The notes under the pieces were generated by a model. That model made no database searches, was not told the origin of the DNA, and saw only the letters and a program-made list of their open reading frames with translations. Positions 1-6,247 of a stretch of 8,671 nt of DNA are shown one piece after another. Numbering within the stretch: position 1 is the first letter of the stretch; every line of letters starts with the position of its first letter. Source of the DNA: an uncultured Dysosmobacter sp. (lineage in GTDB: Bacteria; Bacillota; Clostridia; Oscillospirales; Oscillospiraceae). A program made the position numbers and the translations under genes. The stretch lies in NCBI GenBank assembly GCA_934504065.1, contig CAKSVQ010000099.1, positions 1 through 8,671 of the forward strand. Direction: 5' to 3'.

Positions 1-103
1 TATACTACTGGACAGACCAATCAAGACAGTGAACAGGCTTGCCTGGAATATTCCCGCAGGCCCTTTCCCTGTTTTCAATCATCATAAAAAAGGCGGAATG
101 ACC
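1..103. other. Left edge: leader of rsmA and possible tail of an upstream gene
   Basis: No gene can be named here. One forward frame is open from the edge to a TAA at 85-87 (28 residues) and another to a TGA at 30-32; either could be the C-terminus of an upstream gene, and neither shows a recognisable motif. Two short inverted repeats are visible: CAGGC/GCCTG at 34-45 around a TT loop, and the palindrome GGAATATTCC at 45-54. No convincing sigma-A promoter was found, so rsmA may be transcribed from upstream. The GTG at 29 is in frame with rsmA but lacks a ribosome-binding site. Confidence 0.3.
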
Positions 104-958
104 ATGAATCTCTGTGATTACGATTCCATTCGGGAGCTGCTGGGGCGGCACGGCTTTCATTTTTCCAAATCCATGGGACAGAATTTTCTGATTGATCCAC
201 AGGTCCCCTATGACATCGCGGCAGCATCGCAGGCAGACGAGACCTGCGGCGTGCTGGAAATCGGCCCCGGCATCGGCCCGCTGACGGCCGAGCTTGCCAA
301 GCGGGCCGGAAAGGTGGTGTCTGTGGAGCTGGACAAAACTCTGCTGCCTGTGCTGGCGGAAACCATGGCCCCGTACCCGAATGTAGAGATCGTCCCCGGC
401 GATGTCATGAAACTGGATCTTTCCGCACTGGTGCGGGAAAAAATGGCAGGACTGCGCCCGATCGTCTGCGCAAATCTCCCTTATAACATCACAACACCTG
501 TGCTGACCAAAATCATCGAAACACCCTGTCTGGAAACGATCACCGTGCTGATCCAAAAAGAGGTCGCCCAGCGCTTGGCAGCGCCACAAGGCTCTTCCGA
601 CGGCGGATCGTTTTCCATGTTCCTGCAATATTACATGGAAACGGAATATCTTTTTGATGTACCCCGTGAGAAGTTCCTACCCATGCCCAAGGTCACCTCC
701 GCCGTGCTGCGGTGCGTGCGGCGCAGACAGCCTCCCATCGCCGTGAAAGACGAGGCATTTTTCTTCCGCTGCCTGCGGGGGGCATTCCTGCTGCGCCGCA
801 AGACCCTTGCCAACAGCCTTGCCGCCGCCCTGCCCAATTATGATAAGCAACAGGTGCTGGATGCCATCCGCGCCTGCGGTCTTCCCGAAGATGTGCGGGG
901 AGAACGACTGACGCTGGAGGATCTGGCCCGGTTGTCTGACGTGCTGAAGGCGGAGTGA
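104..958 (+). CDS. rsmA: 16S rRNA (adenine1518-N6/adenine1519-N6)-dimethyltransferase RsmA (KsgA)
   Basis: This 284-residue protein transfers four methyl groups from S-adenosylmethionine to two adjacent adenines in the 3'-terminal hairpin of 16S rRNA, a late step in small-subunit assembly. Family hallmarks are clear. GQNFL at 25-29 is the N-terminal signature. VLEIGPGIGPLT at 50-61 is the SAM-binding motif I. The acidic end of strand 2 is VELD at 74-77, and GDVMKLD follows at 99-105. The catalytic NLPYNI motif is at 124-129, the FLPMPKVTSAVL segment at 191-202, and the C-terminal helical domain carries RRKTLANSL at 231-239. Length is normal for the family. The ATG at 104 was chosen because AAGGCGG lies about 7 bases upstream; the ATG at 98 touches that site and the GTG at 29 has none. 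No terminator is seen before the pckA promoter, so read-through into pckA is possible. Loss of KsgA is known to give kasugamycin resistance. Confidence 0.96.
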   Translation: MNLCDYDSIRELLGRHGFHFSKSMGQNFLIDPQVPYDIAAASQADETCGVLEIGPGIGPLTAELAKRAGKVVSVELDKTLLPVLAETMAPYPNVEIVPGDVMKLDLSALVREKMAGLRPIVCANLPYNITTPVLTKIIETPCLETITVLIQKEVAQRLAAPQGSSDGGSFSMFLQYYMETEYLFDVPREKFLPMPKVTSAVLRCVRRRQPPIAVKDEAFFFRCLRGAFLLRRKTLANSLAAALPNYDKQQVLDAIRACGLPEDVRGERLTLEDLARLSDVLKAE

Positions 959-971
959 GGAAAATCCGCAC

Positions 972-1000
972 TTGCCTTTCCCTCGCGAATCGTGTAAAAT
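972..1000 (+). promoter_or_regulatory. Sigma-A promoter of pckA
   Basis: TTGCCT at 972-977 and TAAAAT at 995-1000 are separated by exactly 17 bases, close to the TTGACA/TATAAT consensus. Transcription should start near 1007, giving a leader of about 73 bases before the pckA ATG at 1080. The promoter begins 13 bases after the rsmA stop, so pckA can be expressed independently of rsmA. Read from sequence only. Confidence 0.7.
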
Positions 1001-1016
1001 AATAGGGCAGGATTTC

Positions 1017-1055
1017 GCAGGCGGTCAATGAAGTCTGCCAGCTTTTGCCGCCCGC
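1017..1055 (+). promoter_or_regulatory. Hairpin in the pckA 5' leader
   Basis: GCAGGCGG at 1017-1024 can pair with CCGCCCGC at 1048-1055 in 7 of 8 positions, with one A-C mismatch, enclosing a 23-base loop. It ends 7 bases before the ribosome-binding site AAAGGAGG (1063-1070). It may stabilise the mRNA or influence translation. It has no U-tract, so it is not a terminator, and it does not match a riboswitch class I recognise. Confidence 0.3.
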
Positions 1056-1079
1056 AAGAATTAAAGGAGGAACATCATC

Positions 1080-2648
1080 ATGGAAACCTATGGTCTGGAA
1101 GCCCTGGGCATTGTCAACGCCTCTGCTGTTTACCGCAATCTCACCCCCGCACAGCTGACGGCACACGCGCTGCGCCGCGGCGAGGGAAAGCTCTCCAAGA
1201 CTGGCGCGCTGGTTGTCAAGACCGGCAAATACACCGGCCGCAGCGCCAATGACAAGTTCATTGTTGACACGCCCGCCGTTCATGACGACATCGCATGGGG
1301 CAAGGTGAACCGCCCCATCGAAAAGGCCAAGTTCGACGCTATCAAGAGCAAGGTCATTGCTTACCTCCAGAATAAGGAAATCTTTATTTTCGACGGCTTT
1401 GCTGGAGCCGACCCCAAGTATACCCAGTCTTTCCGCATCGTCAATGAGCTGGCTTCCCAGAACCTATTCATTCATCAGCTTCTGCGCCGCCCTACCGCGG
1501 AGCAGCTGAAGGATTTCAAGAGCGACTATACCATCATCGCCGCTCCCGGCTTCAAGTGCGTCCCCGAAATCGACGGCACCCGTTCTGAGGCTGCCATTCT
1601 GGTGGATTACGAGGAAAAGCTGGTGGTCATCTGCGGCACCCAGTATGCCGGAGAGATCAAGAAATCCGTGTTCTCCGTGATGAACTATATTCTGCCGAAG
1701 CAGGGCGTGTTCCCCATGCACTGTTCTGCCAACATCGGCAAAAACGGTGATTCCGCCGTGTTCTTCGGTCTCAGCGGCACGGGTAAGACCACCCTTTCTG
1801 CCGACCCCAACCGGATGCTGATCGGCGATGACGAGCACGGCTGGGCCGATGATTCCGTGTTCAACTTTGAGGGCGGCTGCTATGCCAAGTGCATCAACCT
1901 CAGCCCCGAGGGCGAGCCGGAGATCTACAACGCCATCAAGTTTGGCGCGCTGGTCGAAAACGTTGTGATGGACGATGAGACCCGTGAGTTCGACTTTGAC
2001 GATGACTCTCTGGCTGTCAACAGCCGCGTGGGCTATCCCGTGGAGTACATCCCCAACGCCGAGCTTTCCGGCATGAGCCCCAGCGTGCCCAAGACGGTCA
2101 TCTTCCTCACGGCAGATGCTTATGGCGTGCTGCCCCCTATCTCCAAGCTGAATAAGAATCAGGCCATGTATTACTTCGTTTCCGGCTTCACCTCCAAGGT
2201 CGCCGGCACGGAGATCGGCATCACCGAGCCTGTTCCCACCTTCTCCACCTGCTTTGGCGAGCCGTTCCTGCCCCTTGACCCCTCTGTTTATGCCGCAATG
2301 CTGGCTGAAAAGGTCGAAAAGTCCGGTGCACATGTGTATCTGGTGAACACCGGCTGGAACGGCACTGGCAAGCGGATGAAGCTCAGCTATACCCGCGCCA
2401 TGGTCACCGCCGCTCTGACTGGCGAGATTGAAAAGGGCGAGTTCGTTACCGATCCCACCTTTGGCGTGCAGGTGCCCACCTCTATCGAGGGTGTGCCCAG
2501 TGAACTGCTGATCCCCGAAAACACGTGGGAAGATAAGGCCGCTTACCGCGCAAGCTGCAAGAAGCTAGCCGACAGCTTTGTCGAGAACTTCAAGAAGTAC
2601 ACCCACATGAGCGCCGAGGTCGTCGCCGCTGGTCCCAAGGCTGAATAA
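1080..2648 (+). CDS. pckA: Phosphoenolpyruvate carboxykinase (ATP), PckA
   Basis: This 522-residue cytosolic enzyme interconverts oxaloacetate plus ATP with phosphoenolpyruvate, CO2 and ADP (EC 4.1.1.49). In respiring bacteria it starts gluconeogenesis; in fermenters it may run towards carboxylation and conserve ATP. The ATP-dependent type is shown by the kinase-1 P-loop GLSGTGKTTLSADPNR at 230-245 with Lys236, and the kinase-2 motif LIGDDEHGW at 247-255 with Asp250/Asp251. Metal and substrate ligands aligned by eye to the E. coli enzyme are Arg54 in YTGRSANDK, Tyr189 and Lys195 in YAGEIKK, His214 in FPMHCSANIG and Arg316 in NSRVGYP. Length is near the E. coli 540. The start at 1080 has a perfect AAAGGAGG 9 bases upstream. 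The gene favours AAG, GGC and CCC codons more than its neighbours, which suggests high expression. A strong terminator follows directly, so it is probably monocistronic apart from any rsmA read-through. Confidence 0.98.
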   Translation: METYGLEALGIVNASAVYRNLTPAQLTAHALRRGEGKLSKTGALVVKTGKYTGRSANDKFIVDTPAVHDDIAWGKVNRPIEKAKFDAIKSKVIAYLQNKEIFIFDGFAGADPKYTQSFRIVNELASQNLFIHQLLRRPTAEQLKDFKSDYTIIAAPGFKCVPEIDGTRSEAAILVDYEEKLVVICGTQYAGEIKKSVFSVMNYILPKQGVFPMHCSANIGKNGDSAVFFGLSGTGKTTLSADPNRMLIGDDEHGWADDSVFNFEGGCYAKCINLSPEGEPEIYNAIKFGALVENVVMDDETREFDFDDDSLAVNSRVGYPVEYIPNAELSGMSPSVPKTVIFLTADAYGVLPPISKLNKNQAMYYFVSGFTSKVAGTEIGITEPVPTFSTCFGEPFLPLDPSVYAAMLAEKVEKSGAHVYLVNTGWNGTGKRMKLSYTRAMVTAALTGEIEKGEFVTDPTFGVQVPTSIEGVPSELLIPENTWEDKAAYRASCKKLADSFVENFKKYTHMSAEVVAAGPKAE

Positions 2649-2657
2649 ATTCCGATT

Positions 2658-2699
2658 AAAAAAGGCTGCCGCTTCCTATAAGAAGCGGCAGTCTTTTTT
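2658..2699. terminator. Bidirectional intrinsic terminator between pckA and the convergent operon
   Basis: CTGCCGCTTC at 2666-2675 pairs perfectly with GAAGCGGCAG at 2682-2691 around the 6-base loop CTATAA. The stem extends by a G-U and a G-C pair. It is flanked by an A-run upstream and a T-run (2694-2699) downstream, so it works in both directions. It ends pckA on the + strand and, 3 bases beyond the stop at 2702, the leftward three-gene operon. Confidence 0.92.
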
Positions 2700-2701
2700 C
2701 T

Positions 2702-3076
2702 CTATTGCAGCGCACGGTCGATTTCCCGGATCAAGCGGGCGTGAAACCAGCAGGCCCCATAGCAGACATGGCGCACCAAATCTCTGTGGAACCAGACGGC
2801 GGCGCAGTCCTCCCCTGCTGTCAAAGTTCCGGTAAGTGCCTGTCGTTGGGGGCCCAACGCGATCAGATCGCCCGGTTTCAGCGTTTGAAATGTCCCGCCG
2901 CTTTCAAATACCGCGCTGCCGCGCAGCAGGCACCCCACCTGTTCTCCTGTGGGACAAACACTCCCCGCGTTCAGGTGTTCTGTCCGCAAATCAAAGCACG
3001 ACGCCATGGTAGTGATCCCCTCCCATGTCAGCCACGAAAAAAGCGGCAGTTGGCGCAGTTCATCCAGCGTGTCCAT
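2702..3076 (-). CDS. Lone Crp/Fnr-type effector (cyclic-nucleotide-binding-like) domain protein, no HTH
   Basis: The 124-residue product resembles the N-terminal beta-roll sensor domain of Crp/Fnr regulators. It opens with a LRQLPLFSWLTWEGITTMASC helix-turn region at 7-27. Strand-like LNAGSVC (35-41), CLLRGSAVF (49-57) and LKPGDLIAL (67-74) match the usual 'GE.v..i..G.v.v....l.pGd..g' pattern, followed by a C-terminal helix. It ends there; the winged-helix DNA-binding domain of full regulators (about 220 residues) is missing. The canonical phosphate-binding cassette (FGE...R.A) is also not evident, so cAMP binding is unlikely. Five cysteines (27, 41, 49, 91, 105, with 109 a sixth) could be redox-active, which is speculation. 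The ATG at 3076 shares one base with the upstream stop (TGATG), implying translational coupling. A TTG at 3103 would add 9 residues. It is the last gene of the operon. Fold assignment is moderate and function unknown. Confidence 0.6.
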   Translation of the reverse strand: MDTLDELRQLPLFSWLTWEGITTMASCFDLRTEHLNAGSVCPTGEQVGCLLRGSAVFESGGTFQTLKPGDLIALGPQRQALTGTLTAGEDCAAVWFHRDLVRHVCYGACWFHARLIREIDRALQ

Positions 3077-3513
3077 CAGCTTCGGTCTGGGAACTTGGCA
3101 CAAAGCCTGTCCAGCTCCGCGATCAGTTCCTGCATATCCGCTTTGGACATCCGGCAGGACAGCTCCGCCGTATCGTCTCCGTCCATGGTGTTCGGCAGGA
3201 AAAACGAGACCTCTGCCCGGAAGCCATCATCCTCTGCCCGGATGGACAGGGAAAAATACGGCTCCGCAAATTCGCTGACATAGGCAGGCCGGATTCCCGC
3301 ATTGAGCACCTTGATCCCGGCACTCATCTCCCGCAGCTCATAGGTCAACAGGCAGCTATTGGAATCCTTGATGATATTGCCGTCATCCTGCGTCCAGGTA
3401 GCCCGCAGAACCAGCCAGTTCCGGTCGTCGCTGGTAGGGTCGCCTCCGTCATACGGAAGCTCATAATTAACAATGTCCAGCTTCAGGCTGGATGCGTCCT
3501 CTCGAAATAACAC
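3076..3513 (-). CDS. WapI family immunity-like protein
   Basis: This 145-residue acidic protein has the layout I associate with WapI-type immunity proteins. It has an early aromatic/proline strand (NYELPYD, 16-22), then DDRNWLVLRATW (29-40), SCLLTYEL (53-60), FAEPYFSLSI (82-91), and a C-terminal half ending in a helix rich in Asp, Glu and Leu. In Bacillus, WapI neutralises the toxic C-terminus of the wall-associated polymorphic toxin WapA. No toxin, Rhs repeat or secretion gene is present here, so this is either an orphan immunity gene or a family member with another role. No signal peptide or membrane segment is visible, so it should be cytoplasmic. The start is a GTG at 3513: AAGGAG lies 10 bases upstream and overlaps the TAA of the reductase gene, 14 bases away. 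The stop overlaps the next gene's ATG. Confidence 0.6.
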   Translation of the reverse strand: MLFREDASSLKLDIVNYELPYDGGDPTSDDRNWLVLRATWTQDDGNIIKDSNSCLLTYELREMSAGIKVLNAGIRPAYVSEFAEPYFSLSIRAEDDGFRAEVSFFLPNTMDGDDTAELSCRMSKADMQELIAELDRLCAKFPDRS

Positions 3514-3527
3514 GATATATGGTCTCC

Positions 3528-4556
3528 TTATTGGTCAAGATGGTGCTGGGCATAAAAGGCGTCATACTCCACCAGCTGCTGCTGTAAAAGTGCCGGGGTA
3601 TCCAACCCATACGGGCATCTGCTTTTGCAGGCATTGCAGTGGATGCAGTTTTCGATCCGGTGCATTTTTTCGTACCACTCGTCCGTCATATAGCGCTGAT
3701 ACGGAGAGCGGCGCAGCAATGCATTCATACGTGCGGACTGCGGGATGTCGATATTGGCCGCACAGGGCAGGCAGTATCCGCAGCTGCGGCAAAAACTCCC
3801 CGCAAGCTCCTTGCGGTCATGATCGATCACAGCTTGCAGCTCCTCCGTCATGGCAGGCGGATCTTCTGTCAAAGCAAGCCACTGATCCAGCTCCCACTCA
3901 TGCTGGATTCCCCAGATCGGCACCACATGGTCATGCTGCGCCATGAATGCATAGCAGGCCTTTGCGTTGTTCAACAGTCCGCCGGAAAGCCCCTTCATGG
4001 CGATAAATCCCATGTCTGCCTGGCGGCAGCCCTCCACCAGCGCCAAATCGGTGTCGGATGCCAGATAGCAAAACGGAAATTGCAGCGTTTCAAAATTGCC
4101 GGAAGTAATGGCCGCCTGTGCTATCTTGGGGCGGTGGCTTGTGATGCCGATATGCCGGATATAGCCTTTTTTCTTCATTTCCAATGCGGCAGCAAACGCG
4201 CCGTTTTCATCAGCGGGGTCGGGCAGCACTGCCGGATTGTGAAACTGAATCAGGTCAATATAATCCGTCTTTAAACGGCGGAGGCTTTCTTCCATATGTG
4301 CAGTCGCGGTTTTCCTATCGGCCGCGCCGCTCTTTGTCGAGATCACCACATTCTGCCGCCGCCCCTCCAGTGCGATCCCCAGCTTTTCTTCACTGTCCGT
4401 ATAGGCGTTGGCCGTGTCAAAATAGTTGATCCCCGCATCTACCGCCCGCCGCACCAGATGCACGGCGTCTTCCTTGGAGATTCGCTGGATCGGCAATGCG
4501 CCAAAGGCCGTTTTCGTCACATAGAGCTCCGTACGGCCCAGTCTTACCTTCTTCAT
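3528..4556 (-). CDS. Aldo/keto reductase with C-terminal double [4Fe-4S] ferredoxin-type domain
   Basis: This 342-residue protein is an aldo/keto reductase of the COG1453 type. The TIM-barrel part holds the catalytic tetrad Asp47 and Tyr52 (YFDTANAY), Lys75 (VISTKSG) and His106 (IQFHNP). The C-terminal part adds two cysteine groups: C256-x2-C259-x2-C262-x2-C265, followed by N-I-D-I-P, and C304-x2-C307-x2-C310-x3-C314-P. These ligands suit iron-sulfur clusters and suggest electron transfer with ferredoxin or another carrier rather than NADPH alone. Substrate is unknown. The ATG at 4556 was chosen because AAAGGAGG sits at 4572-4565 and the promoter lies just beyond; the frame stays open further upstream (to 4676) but crosses the divergent promoter. 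First gene of a leftward operon with a 14-base gap to the next gene. Such enzymes are common in anaerobic Firmicutes. Confidence 0.92.
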   Translation of the reverse strand: MKKVRLGRTELYVTKTAFGALPIQRISKEDAVHLVRRAVDAGINYFDTANAYTDSEEKLGIALEGRRQNVVISTKSGAADRKTATAHMEESLRRLKTDYIDLIQFHNPAVLPDPADENGAFAAALEMKKKGYIRHIGITSHRPKIAQAAITSGNFETLQFPFCYLASDTDLALVEGCRQADMGFIAMKGLSGGLLNNAKACYAFMAQHDHVVPIWGIQHEWELDQWLALTEDPPAMTEELQAVIDHDRKELAGSFCRSCGYCLPCAANIDIPQSARMNALLRRSPYQRYMTDEWYEKMHRIENCIHCNACKSRCPYGLDTPALLQQQLVEYDAFYAQHHLDQ

Positions 4557-4580
4557 ACACCACTCCTCCTTTATTTTTTC

Positions 4581-4609
4581 AGTGTAACACAATTTCTTTC
4601 GTTTGCAAA
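4581..4609 (-). promoter_or_regulatory. Promoter of the aldo/keto reductase operon
   Basis: Read on the - strand, TTTGCA (4609-4604) is the -35 element and TACACT (4586-4581) the -10, 17 bases apart. TG one base before the -10 (TGTTACACT) makes it an extended -10. The predicted start near 4574 leaves an 18-base leader holding little more than the AAAGGAGG site. The -35 overlaps the -35 of the rightward regulator promoter. Confidence 0.6.
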
Positions 4610-4630
4610 TCAAATTAAATATGATACAAT
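4602..4630 (+). promoter_or_regulatory. Promoter of the ModE-like regulator gene
   Basis: TTTGCA at 4602-4607 (-35) and TACAAT at 4625-4630 (-10) are 17 bases apart, with an extended -10 TGA directly before it (TGATACAAT). The predicted start near 4637 gives a leader of about 22 bases to the TTG start at 4659. The two in-frame ATGs at 4629 and 4638 lie inside the -10 and at the transcript's 5' end, which argues against their use as starts. Confidence 0.65.
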
Positions 4631-4658
4631 GAGAAAAATGCAACCGGGAGGCGGTCTT

Positions 4659-5030
4659 TTGAGCAAAGAACTGCACTTAAAAGTGACCCTGCGCCTGTTT
4701 ACTGACGATAACCAACGCTTCTTCGGCCCCGGGATCGCCACTTTGCTGGAGCGGGTGGCGGAGCACCACTCCCTGCGCTCTGCAGCAGCTTCCATGGAAA
4801 TGGCGTATTCCAAGGCGTGGCGCATTATCCGCACAGCGGAAGGCGTGTTTGGCTGCAAGCTGCTGACATCTACCATCGGCGGCCAGCACGGCGGCGGCGC
4901 GGTGCTGACGCCGGAGGCTCAGCGCATTCTGGAGGCATACCGCGCCTATCAGGCAGATGTAGAGCAATACGCCCACGAAAAATTTATCTCCGCATTTTCG
5001 TTCTTCCCGGAACTGGAGCAAAACAAGTAA
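4659..5030 (+). CDS. ModE-like winged helix-turn-helix regulator (single domain)
   Basis: The 123-residue product matches the N-terminal DNA-binding domain of the molybdate regulator ModE. It has LRLFTDDNQRFFGPGIATLLERV (11-33), then the helix-turn-helix SLRSAAASMEMAYSKAWRII (38-57), where 'MAYSKAW' is highly characteristic, then EGVFGCKLL (61-69). A Gly-rich wing IGGQHGGGAVLTPEAQRIL (73-91) and a dimerising C-terminal helix follow. The two molybdate-binding MOP domains of E. coli ModE (262 residues) are absent, so it may not sense molybdate directly. The TTG start is supported by GGGAGG at 4646-4651, 7 bases upstream, and by the promoter position. It is divergent from the aldo/keto reductase operon, so autoregulation and control of that operon are the simplest guess. 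xdhBC lies about 2.2 kb away. Single-domain ModE-like proteins are common in anaerobes and their ligands are mostly unknown. Confidence 0.85.
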   Translation: MSKELHLKVTLRLFTDDNQRFFGPGIATLLERVAEHHSLRSAAASMEMAYSKAWRIIRTAEGVFGCKLLTSTIGGQHGGGAVLTPEAQRILEAYRAYQADVEQYAHEKFISAFSFFPELEQNK

Positions 5031-5056
5031 AAGGACTGCCTTGGGCAGTCCTTTTT
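5029..5056. terminator. Bidirectional terminator between the ModE-like gene and glycerate kinase
   Basis: AAGGACTGCC at 5031-5040 pairs with GGCAGTCCTT at 5044-5053 around a 3-base loop. T52-T56 follows on the + strand and the matching A-run before the stem gives a U-tail on the - strand. It starts at the last bases of the regulator's TAA and ends 4 bases before the glycerate kinase stop at 5060, so it serves both convergent genes. Confidence 0.9.
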
Positions 5057-5059
5057 GCG

Positions 5060-6190
5060 TCACCGCTCCATAGCCCGGATCAACCGCAGCAGGTCGGCAA
5101 GGGTGCGGCGGTAATTTTCCGCACTTTTGGGCGCGCTGTCCGCAAAGGCTTCCGCCGCCCGATTGATGGAAAACATTGCAGTCACGCCCAAATCATAAGC
5201 CTGCTCCGCCCCCGGACCGATGCCGCCGACGATCGCCACCAGCGGGATATTCCTCGGCGCCGTGCGCCGCGCGATGCCAGAGATCACCTTCCCCTGAACG
5301 CTCTGCGAATCGATCCTTCCCTCTCCGGTGATGACCAACTCTGTTCCATTCAGTCTGCGGTCAAAGTCCACCGCATCCAGCACCGCTTCAATGCCGGAAC
5401 GAAGAATTCCGCCAAGAAAAGCGATGCTGCCCGCGCCCATCCCGCCAGCCGCGCCCGCACCCGGCAAATCAGCAAGGTTCAGTCCCAGTTCCCGCTCAAG
5501 CACATGGCTGAAATGTAGCAATCCCGCGTCCAACCGGGCTGCCATTGCATCATCCGCGCCCTTTTGCGGCCCGAATATCCACGCCGCGCCCTGCGGGCCG
5601 CAAAGAGGATTTTCCACGTCGCACATGACCGTGATCTTCGTATTTTCCAGTAAGCGGCGGCAATCCGACACATCGATATTTGCAATTTCTTTCAGCGTGC
5701 CGCCCACCGGGGTGAAGCACTCCCCTGCCTTATCATAGAATTTTGCGCCCAGTGCTGCAGCACAGCCGCAGCCGCCGTCGTTGGTGGCACTGCCGCCCAA
5801 GCCCAATAAGATTTCTGTGCAGCCCCGTTCCACCGCGTCGCGGATCATCTCACCCACGCCGTAGGTTGTGGTCTTTTCGGGGTTTCGGCGTTCGCCCGCC
5901 ATCGGAAGCCCTGCGGCGGCCGCCATTTCGATCACTGCCAGCGTTCCTTTTTTGGCATAAGCCGCCGTGATCGGCTCGCCAAAGGGGCCGGATGCCGGAA
6001 CCCACACCGTCTCCGCGCCGATGGCCTCCACAAAGCATGCCGTCGTTCCCTCTCCTCCGTCGGCTACCGGAAGCGTTACCAATTCACATGCCGGGAAAAT
6101 CTGCGAAAAGACCTCCCGCGCAATGGCACAGATGTCCATTGACGACAGAGTCCCTTTAAACGAGTCTGAAATCATGATGCATTTTTTCAT
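5060..6190 (-). CDS. Glycerate kinase (GarK/GlxK family)
   Basis: The 376-residue cytosolic enzyme phosphorylates D-glycerate with ATP; characterised bacterial members of this family (GarK/GlxK of E. coli) are reported to yield 2-phosphoglycerate, which enters lower glycolysis. Supporting motifs are DSFKGTLSS at 9-17, ADGGEGT at 43-49, the glycine-rich LGGSATNDGG near 131-140 and ITGEGRIDSQSVQGK near 287-301, all typical of the family. Length is close to the E. coli proteins. The ATG at 6190 has AAGGAGG 7 bases upstream; an earlier in-frame start (6214) would lie inside the upstream terminator. Glycerate can come from glyoxylate via tartronate semialdehyde, from glucarate/galactarate or from serine breakdown, but no such enzymes are in the window. 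A terminator sits about 22 bases before this start, and I found no clear promoter between them, so expression may rely on read-through or on a weak promoter inside the preceding gene. Confidence 0.95.
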   Translation of the reverse strand: MKKCIMISDSFKGTLSSMDICAIAREVFSQIFPACELVTLPVADGGEGTTACFVEAIGAETVWVPASGPFGEPITAAYAKKGTLAVIEMAAAAGLPMAGERRNPEKTTTYGVGEMIRDAVERGCTEILLGLGGSATNDGGCGCAAALGAKFYDKAGECFTPVGGTLKEIANIDVSDCRRLLENTKITVMCDVENPLCGPQGAAWIFGPQKGADDAMAARLDAGLLHFSHVLERELGLNLADLPGAGAAGGMGAGSIAFLGGILRSGIEAVLDAVDFDRRLNGTELVITGEGRIDSQSVQGKVISGIARRTAPRNIPLVAIVGGIGPGAEQAYDLGVTAMFSINRAAEAFADSAPKSAENYRRTLADLLRLIRAMER

Positions 6191-6212
6191 CCGATAGCCT
6201 CCTTGTTTCAAC

Positions 6213-6239
6213 AAAAAACGGGCCTTTCGGCCCGTTTTT
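6213..6239 (-). terminator. Intrinsic terminator of the cytidylate-kinase-like gene
   Basis: On the - strand CGGGCC (6234-6229) and GGCCCG (6224-6219) form a G+C-only stem capped by a GAAA tetraloop and followed by a run of six T (6218-6213). It is flanked by A on the other side, so it could act both ways. It begins 9 bases after the stop at 6248 and ends just before the glycerate kinase ribosome-binding site. Confidence 0.9.
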
Positions 6240-6247
6240 CAGATTGA

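Noticed and set aside
5..628. Long open frame antisense to rsmA
   Set aside because: It is the shadow of a clearly functional methyltransferase gene, with no ribosome-binding site or motif seen.
972..1079. Riboswitch or catabolite-response (cre) site in front of pckA
   Set aside because: The leader is short with a single imperfect hairpin, no known aptamer core was recognised, and no good match to the cre consensus was seen.
1464..2333. Long open frame antisense to pckA (289 codons)
   Set aside because: It lies wholly inside pckA, has low-complexity His/Gly/Asp-rich composition typical of reading a GC-rich gene backwards, and no recognisable motif.
4581..4630. Classical ModE box (E. coli type) in the divergent promoter
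   Set aside because: The TATATAA-type half sites of the E. coli operator are not present; only the TTTGCAAA palindrome and the promoter boxes are seen.
4629..4658. ATG at 4629 or 4638 as the start of the ModE-like gene
   Set aside because: The first lies within the -10 box, the second at the predicted transcript 5' end, and neither has a ribosome-binding site; TTG at 4659 has GGGAGG at proper spacing.
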